From assembly GCA_008360955.1 (NCBI GenBank), contig LUCM01004079.1:20751-84750 (forward strand): a stretch of DNA of 64,000 nt, given 5' to 3'. The notes under the pieces are model-generated. The model saw nothing but the letters and a program-made list of their open reading frames with translations. It was not told the DNA's origin and ran no database searches. Source of the stretch: Fasciolopsis buskii. Its lineage: Eukaryota > Platyhelminthes > Trematoda > Plagiorchiida > Fasciolidae. The stretch's first letter is position 1. Every line of letters starts with the position of its first letter. This document shows positions 13,643 through 24,625 of this stretch, in pieces. Both the position numbers and the translations under genes were made by a program.

Positions 13643-15600
13643 ATAAATTATCGTTATTCATTATCATCATCAGCGTTAAACAGCAAGGCAAGCCTCACTG
13701 ACCGCTGCCTTTCCTTAGGGTTACACGTTTCTATAAAAAGAGTGAATATCTAACGAAAACGGGAAGTGGACCTACACAGATGGGAAAAGATAACACGCTG
13801 CTGCAGCCAACACACGAAGCACAGTCTAACTGTACAAACACATGTTTCAAGTCATTCTGATTTGACAGAAAATAAAAATACGATCGCCACTGTTCACGGT
13901 TCACTGCCATATTCGTCAGTGTCTCCAGACAGCTAGTTGACGAGTCTTGCGGACCCCAACGACGAAGACGTAAGACAACTACTTTACCTAAGTTTGCTCT
14001 GCATTTTCTCGTTCCACGTTACCAAGTCATCCGTTGACCTCCACATGAATTCCTCCATTCCATGGGAGGAACGCAAAACGGCACGATATGGTAGACGAGT
14101 GTTAGACATGCAACGCGTGACCCAACCAGCGTAGTCTAATAAGCTACATACGCTGAAACAAGCTATTTTCAGAAGTGGCACCCAAAACCAGATTCCTAAC
14201 CTCCATATTGCTCACTTGATCACTATCCAATCCTAGACAGAATACTTAAATATCGATGGTCGAAAACCTCCAACCGACGAACATCGCTCACACGCATACT
14301 CCATGTCTCACAACTGTACCGTAGAACTGAGCGCACTGCTGCACAGTGCACATGGCCTTTCAACTTCAGTGAAATATAAGGCCGACGCCACAAGTGCTTC
14401 AATCCAGCGTAAGCTGTCCGAGCCTTGGATATACGCAAACTTACTTCCAATCCCGAGCTACCATCCTTAGGCACGCAGCTACCAAGGTAGGTGAAACGGT
14501 CCACCATTGTTATTTCCTCTCCATCCAGAATCAAGTTCGGCGCTGTTGTCGGCCAGTCCTGTAACAGTACTTTGCACTTTGAAGGTGCAAAGCACATGCC
14601 AAATCGAACAACCGATCTCGACAGTTTATCTAGTGCCCGTTGTTCATGGTCTGCAGACTCGAACAGGCACACGACGTCGTCTGCGTAGTCTAGGTCACAC
14701 AGCTTCCCTCCACTTGCCAGTTCGACTCTTACATCCCGGAGATCTCCTAAAGCATTTTCCATCACCTCATCCATGACGAAGTTGAACAGGAATGGAGAGA
14801 TGGGCACCCTTGTCGAACGCCACTAGTTGTTTCGACCGAACGTGACAGTTCACCGTATAGCCAAACACGCCTGTTGGCCAGCCTGCAATAAAGTGCGCAC
14901 ATTGAAGGAACCCAGACGCAGAGGCTGACGAGGCTTGAGAAAATGTGAGCTAGCAAACTGAAAACCACCTACTACACTACTTGACAATAAACCGTTGCGA
15001 GTATCGGGTGTGTTAACAATGGAGACACTATGGGTAGCAGAAGGGGCAAACAGATTGGGTTGGAGACAGAAGAGACAGGTTGAATAAAAGAGAGGGAACT
15101 TTAAGCAGTAGCATACTTATCACTACCCATCCCCACCCCGCTCGATGCAATGGGCAGCGCGGTCCTGATTATCCTGCGCGACGACCGATGCAGTATGGAA
15201 TTATTTGTAGGCGTGTAACTCATGGGGAATAATGGACGGGTACTGCTAGGGAGTCCAGCCGCTAAGCAGAAGGACGATTAGGGTTCTCAACCAAAGCCTT
15301 TGGTTCTGGCAAGAACCTGACCGCAAGGCAGCGGAGAATAGCTGAGTGGAAGCCCATCTACTTGGATCAACTATTCTTCCACTGGTTTCTCCGACTGAGG
15401 TGCCAACTCAGATCAAACCCGACTTGGAGGACCAGGAGACTACTTTGTCAGGCCTCGGCCCATTGACCGTCCAGGCATGATTGGATCTCGGGCTTGAGAT
15501 AAGCCATCCTATATAGCTCGTTGGATCATGGAGGCACGCAAGCCGTCACACCACGTCAAGGTGTAGCCCCGTTTTTCCGCCTACACGCTCAATCATTTTT
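13643..15600 (-). mobile_element. RTE-type LINE, internally deleted
   Basis: Reading on the minus strand, a GC-richer 5' leader (about 15600-14930) runs into the start of an endonuclease frame (LGSFNVRTLL, about 14918-14888). It then jumps near 14858 straight into the fingers/palm part of a reverse transcriptase. The copy continues to the end of that frame and a 3' UTR ending near 13643 in a TGATGATGATAATGAATAACG type repeat, as is typical of RTE-like 3' ends. Most of the endonuclease and the first RT blocks are missing. The element therefore kept both ends but lost its middle, and it can only be mobile, if at all, by borrowing enzymes. No target-site duplication was identified. Confidence 0.75.
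13850..14860 (-). pseudogene. Reverse transcriptase remnant of RTE-type LINE
   Basis: The core frame is 14223-14807, about 194 codons, with PISPFLFNFVMDEV, the catalytic block DYADDVVCLF (the metal-binding Asp pair) and a thumb region ending RLEVFDHRYLSILSR. The preceding block with GVRQGC lies in another frame (14812-14868). Comparison with the expected GCPISP shows one C missing from a C run near 14805. A second frame change near 14220 leads into VSNMEVRNLVLG. Further 3', RLPYRAV (about 14080) and LETLTNMAVNREQWR (about 13900) are the conserved C-terminal stretch of this trematode RT class. The single-base C-run defect could be a sequencing error; the internal deletion could not. Confidence 0.8.
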
Positions 15601-16659
15601 GAGTAGTTACGGAGACCCGTCGGTTGGAAGGCAGCTTGAAATCGTCTACGCGTTGCCAGTCCGTTTCAAAAAAATTCGGGCATGATTACTGAATCATCCT
15701 CCGTGGAATGTGGTAGAAGAATAGTAAAGGTTAATCTGTTATGGTAACTCATGCAGGTGTCAGAATGGCGCCTGTTTGTGTGACTCTATATAAAACCGAA
15801 AGACTAAAATATTAATTTGTCAATCAGGAAATGAATTCCAATTCACTGAAGACATACGAGGATTTTGCCGGGTGTTTATTCATTGCAGAATCGCATGCGG
15901 TCACGAGTGTGCTTACAATTACCATTGTTCATTATTATGAAGCGAACGAGTGTAGAATACTGGATAGGCGATACGTAACAGATGATTTTACTAGCGTCAT
16001 TCCATATGGACAATGTCACATGCGCTGGATGCTTGGGAGAGAAAAGCACAAACTAACAGAAATGACCTCACAGAACAGGCAATTGCCGAACTATCTTCGC
16101 CACTTCGAGGTCAACACAGAATGTATAATTAAGCGTGGCCAGAATAACATGTCACAAGATCCAAGCCAAAAGTATTTGCTATTCTGTCAGGTATGCGGAT
16201 AGTGAATCTTATTTTGGAGTCGAAAAATTCAGGCTAGCTACCTAAGGTGATCATGGATTTGCATTTGTTTTCTTTTGTTTTGCCAGATGAAACGGAAATC
16301 GGGTCGTTGGTGTGAACGGAAAAAATGGATCAGCTCTGAGTGGTGATCCGATTGAGAAGAAAGTCCAGCGATGATCCGTTATAGCGGAGATATTGTCTTA
16401 TGGGTGACAATTTCGTAAGTTTTGAGTATTTCGACACCACTGGGTGAATCTGTGTCAGATCTATTAGTAACCAACTCGGGTGTGCGAAACAGACTTTTCG
16501 TAATGTTTCATTTTATCAGAAGTCCCCAAAAATAAGACCATTATGAACTGAAGCGATCAGGGAATGAAGAATATTCTTTATCTCTTCGCTCGATTACACC
16601 ACGGCTGAGAAATTTTGCATTTTATTTGGCTAATCCGTCGGGTATCCGTGAACTTTAAA
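15601..16659. other. Gene-poor stretch with one 123-codon frame
   Basis: A plus-strand frame 15831-16202 starts with ATG and has no recognisable motif, signal peptide or membrane segment. A frame of this length is close to chance expectation in 64 kb. It abuts the presumed 5' end of the RTE-type LINE but reads in the other direction. Confidence 0.4.
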
Positions 16660-17151
16660 CGTTGTCCTTGCGTGCAGATGACTTGAATATGCCCCAAGGC
16701 GGATTGTTCAGCCCTGAGAAATTCCTGTGTGCAACGAAGCTCATAGAAGTAGAAAACGTTCAGTCGAATACTTAGGAATTATCCTCAGTGCTAATTTATG
16801 GCGGACATTTCACTTGTATGACTGTCCAGAGCGCAACATTTCCAAGCCCGGTGAGTGAATTAGCTTGCGGATACGCACAGCTTATTTTTCTTCCAAACAC
16901 GGTTTTGCTGAACTTCTAAAACTATTCATCTAAATTTATCGAGTGGCATTTCCTCCATGTTTCGTGTGTCTTCATGGATTGGTTATAAGACCATGTCGGC
17001 TTTGCCTGCCCAGAGACCAAAACATTGTCACCGTACTTCTGTTGACCGCATTCTAGAAGTCACGCTGAGCATCAGTACCAATTACTTCTTCTCACGCTCC
17101 ACAGTTTTAATGCTTACGGAAGAGTATTGCTACTGTTTTTCTCAGTTTTAA
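16660..17151 (+). pseudogene. Decayed LINE reverse transcriptase 3' portion
   Basis: Several blocks of a CR1-like RT appear in order but in shifting frames. They are ADDLNMPQGG (about 16677, remnant of the YADD site), SVEYLGIILSANLWRTFH (about 16760-16813, the EYLG block after the palm) and SVDRILEVTLSISTNYFFSRST (about 17040-17105), which matches the C-terminal DRIL...FFSRST region of such proteins. Stops and frame changes separate them. The basis is block order rather than continuous alignment. Confidence 0.5.
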
Positions 17152-17321
17152 TATTGAAAATCAAACAATCTGAAATGCTTTGTTCTGACCTCGATTTCCA
17201 TCTGGCCGCACCACCTATTCAAAAGCAAGCACGAATGGAGTAGACGGAACAGACCTAGGAACCAGTCATTTCAGTGACTGTGGTACTTATGGGCCTCATG
17301 AAATCTGCAACACAACGCGTA

Positions 17322-17498
17322 CGTGGCAATGGTCAAGCTGATAAGGGCGGGGTGTTCGGACGTGAAGGTCGCGGGTTCGAGTCCTCCTACCGCCGGTTAA
17401 CTTCTCTACTTGGCAGCCCTCTGTTGACCGCGGCCCCCTTCCTGAAAAATGATGTACGTTGTCACTTCATTAATAAAGGAAGTAAAAAGATAAAAAAC
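17322..17498 (+). repeat. tSINE copy 3 (nearly full length)
   Basis: The tRNA-like head has an eroded A box (ATGGTCAAGCTG) and a good B box (GGTTCGAGTCC). It continues into the family body (CTTGGCAGCCCTCTGTTGAC) and the tail TTCATTAATAAAGGAAG plus A-rich end. The open frame running through it (17274-17609) is a by-product of the SINE sequence and is also open in the copy at 21472, so it should not be annotated as a protein. Confidence 0.8.
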
Positions 17499-18071
17499 CT
17501 GGTAGACTGGAATGGAAGGCTAGCTCATTCTAATCAAGACTGTCCGCTATTCAAAATCTTCCTACTTTCTCCTAAGGTTGAGGACAACCATGGGCTCTGG
17601 TTTGTTTAGAAGAATTGAACTTACTTCTGCAATGCACAACAAATTTGAACGGCATTCGGATATCAAACTTAGGCCTAACTTGGCCCACACTAGTAAAGAC
17701 CTAACGGCATCGTTTTTGAATCCTCTCAGACGGGGCAGGGAGATATGTCCCAGCTGACTAGTTAACCGATTTTCAATGGTCACAGTTTGGTAACTATTAG
17801 CTGCTTCTTCCGATTTAACAACGATAAAATTTTGGCATGAATTCAAACAATTAAAAGGAAAATGTAGGATATGAAGTTTTTTCAAACTGGGCTTGCTCGA
17901 TAGAGGTCAGTTGGTCCACAACTTGCGGTTATGACATGGAACTCGCTGGTTCGATGACTGATTAGGAGATTGTCATTAATTGGGCTCCAAAGTTGGCCGC
18001 GACTACGCTCAGATGATGTATTTTAGTTAAATAAATAATTCCGAGAGGAAAAATTGTTGCATTAAATAACC
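17499..18071. other. Short gene-free stretch
   Basis: The minus-strand frame 17562-17885 (107 codons) has no recognisable feature. GGTTCGATGAC at 17949 resembles a B box, but no A box or tRNA-like fold precedes it. Confidence 0.4.
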
Positions 18072-18082
18072 AAACTCAGCAT

Positions 18083-18337
18083 AATTGTGAGTGATATATT
18101 GTTATTAACACTGTTGTTGGTAGATGTAATTCGCCAAAAATTTCGACTACCGTAGGCGGTCTTTCTCAAGGCAAGTTTTGCAATCTTACCTTGAGAAAGA
18201 CCACCCACGGTAGGCGAAATGATGGCACTTTACATCTACCGACAACGTTGTGTTATTAACATTATATCATTCACAATTAAAACCATTACATGGCGCATCA
18301 ATTTTTCGATCCACTCCTTACGTCGTTTGGTCTTGAT
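18083..18337 (+). mobile_element. PAL element copy 2 with 11-bp target duplication
   Basis: The inverted arm 18083-18178 and forward arm 18184-18279 fold around a centre near 18181. Both carry the CTTTCTCAAGG / CCTTGAGAAAG block and the flanking ATTGTGA(A/G)TGATAT block. The forward arm continues into a unique 3' tail (18280-18337) that is also present at 57338-57400 and, inverted, at 43996-44070. Direct repeats AAACTCAGCAT (18072-18082) and AAACTCAACAT (18338-18348) flank the element and differ at one base. No protein is encoded, so the element is non-autonomous. Confidence 0.8.
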
Positions 18338-18989
18338 AAACTCAACATTGACTAACAGGAATTTCCGACTCAAACAGTTAAAACTTACCGAAAGTTTAAA
18401 CAATCGTTTGTCTACCTTACCGAAGAAATGTCTATCTACAAATCACAAACTGCACAATGTGAAAAAGGGTTAGTTTGACCGAAGCAACAAACTAGCGATC
18501 ATACAGAATGAGATAGAAATCGTTTCCAAGTAATGATTACGCATCAGAAAAAACACTGCCTTTCAAGCGTAATTTATTTTGCAGTAGCTGGATCCTCTTT
18601 TTTCCATAGAGCAACTTAACTCATCAACGCTTACGGTCACGACCTAGTGAATAAAGCAAACATCCGTGTGCGCACTGTTTTTCGACCATGGTGATTCTTT
18701 CCACCGCCAGAACAATGGTGCCAACAAAATGGAGATCACTCAGGTATGCTTCAGGTGATCTGTTACTGCTCATTACCTTGTGTCGTATCCGTCAACCTAA
18801 CTATCCGTTAACTTAACTAATGCCATATTGGAAAAAAGGAATTAGCAGTTAAACTTCATTCACAATAAATAAGACCTTTGGAAAGGCTAAACAGAACTAT
18901 CCGATTCATAATGAGAAAGTAAGATGGCAAACGAGAAATGTTATGTGGGTTCTTTTTGAAAAAACTATCCCAAGGACGATTATGTTTAT

Positions 18990-19370
18990 TGAGAAAACAC
19001 AAGTTGGCGAACAAGCTCGTTTTCAGTGATTCGTACTCATGCCATTACATCACTATATATATCTTGACAAAATATTTTCACTATAGGAAGGATTGGATTA
19101 GTCATTTACAAATATGGGTGGGGAAGGGATTTGTGGTGTTGATTGTTGGCCCACCCCCCGTCCCAATACAAACCCTAGACAACAAAACAATTAACACCAC
19201 AAATCCCTTCCCCACCCATATTTGTAAATGACTAATCCAATCCTTCCTATAGTGAAAATATTTTGTCAAGATATATATAGTGATGTAATGGCATGAGTAC
19301 GAATCACTGAAAACGAGCTTGTTCGCCAACTTGTGTTTTCTCAATGTGCTCAGTGGTAATTTTCAAAGAA
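18990..19370. mobile_element. Hairpin insertion with 160-bp arms and 12-bp target duplication
   Basis: Positions 18988-19147 and 19186-19345 are reverse complements over 160 bp with a single mismatch (19141 against 19192), separated by a 38-bp spacer. GATTATGTTTAT occurs at 18978-18989 and again at 19371-19382. The left arm directly abuts the first repeat, and about 25 bp of unique sequence separate the right arm from the second. Because of the symmetry, both strands show an open frame for the same peptide; that is a palindrome effect, not a gene. The arm sequence is not repeated elsewhere in the window. Confidence 0.85.
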
Positions 19371-19382
19371 GATTATGTTTAT

Positions 19383-21471
19383 GACAGTATTTATGTGCTA
19401 AGCGTTATCGTCATTGAAGTTATTCCGCAAGTAGATTAGAAGTGGTGTTTGATTCAAATCCGGTACGTGAAACCTGATCTCGGCTAACAATTAATTCCTC
19501 AAGATTTTGGAGCTGGTTCAAAGCACTAATTCCCTCATCTGTCTGCATGTAAAAGAAGTAAAGTGTAAAAGGTAACATTAATACTTCACTTTAAAGCTAG
19601 AGATCTGTAAGCCTTAATAAAGCACAGACGTTCTGTATCTACTCTCAGGATTTCACTCAGATCGTTACATTCTGCAAGTCAGTAACTTCTACCACTCCTG
19701 CTACTAGGGGTTATGAAGTAATTAGGTAAGGATTCGTTGGAACAAATGCCAAACCAGCTTTCGCATAATTTTGCTCATTGCTATCATCTTGTATCATTGA
19801 ACTGAACTCAGTTGAGACTCGAATTAGGTTATAGAAGCATTTGGAGCTAGCCAATTCGCTGGTGCATGGTCTGTCAGATAGATACTCAGACATGACGAGG
19901 TGTTTATAGGTAATTCTTGTTTACATCCGTTGCTATGTCGACATGATGACGTGAGCCATGAAACTACTATCAGGGTGATTCAATACACCACTGAACTTCG
20001 AATCTGTACCTTACATTAATATCAGACACATTTCGTATTATTGTTCAGGTCAACATAGCGTCCGCGTAGCAAGCAAATTACCATTAGAACAGCCAATCAC
20101 TTATTTCCCATCGTTTTATGTGTTTCGAATTTGTGAAGCATTTTCCCATGAGACTTCCAGATCACAAATTTCGACGACTTTCCTTTAGCAAAATATTTGA
20201 TATCCGTTTGACAGACTATATCAACCTGGTGCGCATGTACTAAAATCGATTATCGTCAAGCTGCGCCGGTCCCTGCAAGTCGAATGAGTTACAATCCACA
20301 ATGCAACTAGTGTTGCTTCCGTGATTTTATTGCCTTGCACAACTTTTCCCATTTGGGATCCTTCTTTCGGCCGCAACACATTTACTGGAAATTGTATACA
20401 TATCTTTGTTACATTATCAAACAAAGTAAATGAAAAAAATGTGATAGGAGAAATTGTGCCGGATTTCAATGCTACTTTCACCGTCAGGACAAGCACCAAG
20501 CAGTTTGAAACCAAACGCATCAAAGCGCATCGACTTATGCCCAGCGGAATTTGCCCATTTGCAATCTCACTGATTTGCTGCTTTCGTTATGCCTATCTGC
20601 AAAATGCTCCCGGTTTCTGCACGTATCGTCTGACCATTTCCTGAACACCACCGCTTCATTCCTTGGAAGACGCAGATCAGCAACTTACTGGCCTAAGTTA
20701 GTCTATCGCAAAATGTTCCGGTTCATGCTTACTTCTTCTGCCTCACTGGATGTATCTGCACCTACCCATAAGGTTACTACAAGTCATTAAGCACATGACT
20801 AATGTCACCGTGGTGTCTCTTGATCGCGAATCGCACTCATTTTCTCAGCGTGGAATCCGTAGATTATAAAGTTGCAATGGCCATGGCAGGGTGAGAAGTC
20901 AGCCGCACACCAAATAATCGCCTGGTTCAACTGTTCAACGTCTAACTTGAATAACTGAGTAAACCATCGTATTTCAGCCGAACGCGCGGTTACTATCCAT
21001 ATTCTGAGGTATAAGAAGAATATAAGTAAGTCGCGGTGGATAGTCTACCTTAATTCTAAAGTCCTGATTGTTTTTTGCTCTGTCTAATGCTTGCATATTC
21101 GTATTCGTTGCTGACCTACCCTTGAAGGCTTGCGCTTAGGCGGCATGTTCCTCTAAATATTCATATCCACTAGCTCGTGAAAATCTTTCACAAGAACGTG
21201 ATCCGTCGTTCCTAACGAGTATATTCCCCTGCCGAGTCGAACAGTATTGTGACACGGTCATCTCAGCGCACTTAACACAACCGCAAACGACAGACTATGC
21301 CATTTTACCGTTATGCCAAGTATCCAACTCTAGTTTGACTTGACATTAACCGAAACCTGGGCTCCACCGAGGTACACTGATTTCGCTTGCCGTCGATTGA
21401 CCTCTTGCACCTGCTAAAGTTGACCACGAGGTTTGCGCGCATAGTTTGCCCAACAGAACACTTTGTTTTCC
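19383..21471. other. Gene-poor stretch
   Basis: Frames at 20221-20523 (minus) and 20321-20790 (plus) overlap each other on opposite strands and show no domain. GATTCAAATCC near 19452 resembles a B box without a supporting fold. Confidence 0.45.
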
Positions 21472-21648
21472 GGCCGGCGGTGGCCAAACGGATAAGATCG
21501 TAGCATTTGGTCGTGAAGGTCGCAGGTTCGAATCCTCCTACCGCCGGTCGAATTCCCTACTTGGCAGCCCTCTGCTGGCCGCGGTCCCCTTCCTGAAAAT
21601 TGATGTACATCGTCGTTTCATTAATAAAGGAAGTAAAAGATAAAAAAT
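21472..21648 (+). repeat. tSINE copy 4 (best-preserved copy)
   Basis: The A-box-like TGGCCAAACGG is at 21481-21491 and a perfect B box GGTTCGAATCC is at 21525-21535, set inside a tRNA-like head whose outer arms GGCGGT and ACCGCC can pair. The body contains CTTGGCAGCCCTCTGCTGGC and the 3' tail TTTCATTAATAAAGGAAG followed by an A-rich end. It is the best guide to the family consensus in this window, about 175 bp long. Confidence 0.85.
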
Positions 21649-23525
21649 TACTCTGAACAGTAAGGGTTTAGGGCTATACAGTCTCATCGAGTTACCAGCA
21701 ATGAGGTTCATCATCAGTCTAGTTAACACAGCCGATTTTAGATGAAATACAACTTAACATATTCAAGGTTACAAATTCTTTAGGTTGATAACAGTACTTA
21801 CGATTGTAGAAATACTTCAAAAAGCCAAGGCGTTTGAATGTTTTTCTCTCGGTATGTGTGTGAAATTGGTTAGGCGTTACTTCTATTGGATCGTTGCGAA
21901 AAAAGAGATCAGCAGAGTGCCTCGGGGAAAATGTCCTATTTATAATCATCCGGTGCCAAGTTGGAGCACTGTCCTAGGAACAATTTGTCGAGGCGGCTAC
22001 GGGTTTAGCAATCCATTTAACCCGATTATTGACTTTTACGTTAGTCTTATTCATTGCCCACGGAAATATGAATGACCGAGAATTCGATAGCTGCGTGCAT
22101 GTGAACATTTAAGAAAGGAAGGTACAGTTTCCTAGGAGAGATTGGTTTTACAATTGTCAGTGGGATGCCGAATTCGATCATGTCACAATGATGTGTAGTT
22201 TGTGCTCTGGAGGACTGTCTTTAGCGCCTGTTACGGGTAACAGAGAACTTAAAGTTTGTGAAAAACCTTTCAGGTTGGCAGGTGCAAAACGGCAGTCTTT
22301 TATTGAAGATGTTAATGGAGGACTTCCAACTGCCCTCGGCACGGAGCGATTTAGAAGTGAGGACTGGACATGTCATGGATTTTTTTGCGAAAGTGATTGT
22401 CAATTAAAGAATAATGTAGTTAGCTTATAATGAGATAAACGCAATAGTTACAGTCAGGCGAAAGAGCGATTCCATTTTTTCCGTCCGACACTAGAAATGC
22501 CATTTGCTTACTCGAAGAAGTGTGACAAACGGTATGTAAAGGGCCTTAAAGTTAGTCACCGAACAACTAGAACAGAAAACATTTTGTTTTCGCAGTCGTC
22601 TGAGGCACGAAGTACACTGGTATGCACACATCCGTACGACGAACTGAGTGAAATTCTCTATGAGGAAAGCAGGATGATATAGTTGATCCTATATACTGAC
22701 CGTTTCATCGTCGCTATTGACCAATACGCTCGGAATTGTGAACCAAAACAAATTCGCTTGTTGTCTACCTAGCAATGGAAACAGAAAGTTCACAAGCGTA
22801 TGACGCAGTTGTAAACTGTTTGTCACGAAAAACACATTGTTTTCCTCTCGGTTTTGTTTTCCGCCTTGTTGATGACCATCGTAGATACTACTCAGACTCT
22901 TTTGTTTTTGCGCAACCGTTGCCGGATGAGATGCCGCGAGCTTGCTCTAATTATCGATTTGGTTGTTTTGCTTTTGAAGGTAGCTCACAACAAGAAATCT
23001 CGTTCATCCCGTTCATTTTTTCTCTACAGATAGCAGTAGTTATAGGTTCCGACAGGTGAAATTAAATCAATTTTGAAACGCGTTGTTTATTGCAGGCCTG
23101 GTTTTCCCATCCACAGCCGATTGAGGCTGACCTGAGTGCCGAAACAATGCAATGATGTACCTCATTCAACGTTCTGAACAATGAGAAATTCGATTTTGTT
23201 TTTCTCTTGTTTAATCAACATGGTCTCGAGGCTTGATTTGTTCACCATTGACATATGTCAACCTGTGGCTAACTGTCACATAAGAATGTAAAATCTCTGT
23301 AACGAGTCTTAAAAAACCGGCGTAAAAAGCTTACTGTCTACGGTAATAAAACTTAATTGTTGTTTAAGGCGGACATGGATTGATTGGTTTTTTTATGGCT
23401 TTCTTCAAATAGTTCTACGTCAGAACTGTACGGAGAATTATTTCGAAATTATGTCAGTCATCCATATTTAGATCTGGTTTAATTCGCAGAACTTAATTCT
23501 GTCTCAGTAGTATGTTTCGTATACG
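21649..23525. other. Gene-poor stretch
   Basis: Small frames at 21785-22075, 22188-22430, 22497-22682 and 22775-23059 lie in a row on the plus strand. They have no shared motif, and splice links between them cannot be judged by eye. A real multi-exon gene is possible but unsupported. Confidence 0.35.
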
Positions 23526-23626
23526 GATGGATGAACAAAATTTCCCCGGAAGCACATGATTGGTTTCGCGGTTTCTGCTGCTCTCCAGGTATGCGCACTC
23601 TTTACTCTCTTGTCCAACCATCCCTA
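23526..23626 (+). repeat. R3 repeat copy 1
   Basis: It shares an ordered series of blocks with 36703-36790 and 51337-51432: TTTCCCCGGAAGC, then TTTCTGCTGCT, then TATGCGCAC, then a TCTTGTCCAACCATCC-like end. Function and class are unknown. It is too short to assign an element type. Confidence 0.55.
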
Positions 23627-23892
23627 TACTAGTGCGCTCATTTCTTAATTTCTCACGATAATCTCATCTGATTCGTTAAGAGCATTCATCCATCTTTATA
23701 CGAAAAATACTACTGAGTAGAAAAATGAACACTTTTGGGCCTTGTGTCTTCTTTCTGAAGATTAGCGTTGCATGAGTGATGACAATCCTCCGACGAATTT
23801 TCATGTGATTCTTCAAGATTTTTGTATGATCATTCGGAACACGTGATTTGGCCCTACTTCGATTATCCCTGTCAGTCTTAATGTGTATGCAC

Positions 23893-24010
23893 GTATGTAT
23901 GTATGTATGTATGTATGTATGTATGTATGTATGTATGTATGTATGTATGTATGTATGTATGTATGTATATATGTATGTACGTATGTATGTATGTATGTAT
24001 GTGTGTATGT
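23893..24010. repeat. (TATG)n microsatellite
   Basis: About 118 bp of the tetranucleotide GTAT/TATG with a few interruptions (around 23968 and 23980). On the minus strand it reads as an endless THIHTYI peptide, which explains the overlapping frames there; this is not coding sequence. Confidence 0.95.
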
Positions 24011-24613
24011 AATGTCTGCATGAAGATGTGCACGTGTGCTTGTACGTCAGTACGTTCATAAAAATACTGGAACCAAGCCCGTAAGATTCGGCATATCCAC
24101 ATAGTTCTCATGTTTTCGTGTGATAATAAAGTGCACAACTGTTGGGAATAGAAATGATAGTTGTGCTTGACATAAACACGTCAATCCTAATGAATGCCTT
24201 CCTATCTATTAAGTCATACTTCACCAATTTAATCCAACAAGCTTGTGTAGTACATGGCTAATGTTACATATCCAATGATTGGCTCATTGCAGTTGAAAGA
24301 ATCAGAGACTTTTCTGCTACATTTTAACAAAAGTTGGATAAACAATGAAAGATATTTCAATCTAGAAAGACGAGAACATGCAGATTTCTAAGAGGAACCA
24401 AGAATTGAATCTAAAATTTATTCTTGTTTATTAACGTACTGTCTTTCAGTTTTGCCTGACCATTTCTCTTCTTTCATGCAATCCAGTAAAGGAGAATTGG
24501 AAGTAGTTTCGTAGCTGGTCGTACAATGTTGCAATCTTCCAACTTTGTAATATAACACCCATTCCCAGTATGTTTCACCCCTGGAGTCACTGCTGTTCCT
24601 CTTTCCATTGCTA
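24011..24613. other. Short gene-free stretch
   Basis: I see nothing in it except AT-leaning unique sequence between the microsatellite and H element copy B. Confidence 0.5.
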
Positions 24614-24625
24614 ATTCTAGGTTTA

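Noticed and set aside
14491..14776. Plus-strand frames opposite the reverse transcriptase
   Set aside because: Shadow frames of the minus-strand RT, which has the YADD site.
15831..16202. 123-codon plus-strand frame next to the RTE-type LINE
   Set aside because: No motif and no relation to the LINE, which reads the other way.
17274..17609. 111-codon frame, similar to one at 21446-21643
   Set aside because: The shared part is the tSINE sequence, not a protein family.
18938..19344. Two open frames on opposite strands encoding the same peptide
   Set aside because: They are the two arms of one inverted repeat; the peptide identity follows from the palindrome, and there is no other sign of coding.
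21472..21545. Possible genuine tRNA gene
   Set aside because: Although both promoter boxes are good, the anticodon arm is not intact and the sequence continues into a SINE body repeated elsewhere.
23676..24138. Frames with long HTYIHTYI peptides
   Set aside because: They are translations of the (TATG)n microsatellite.
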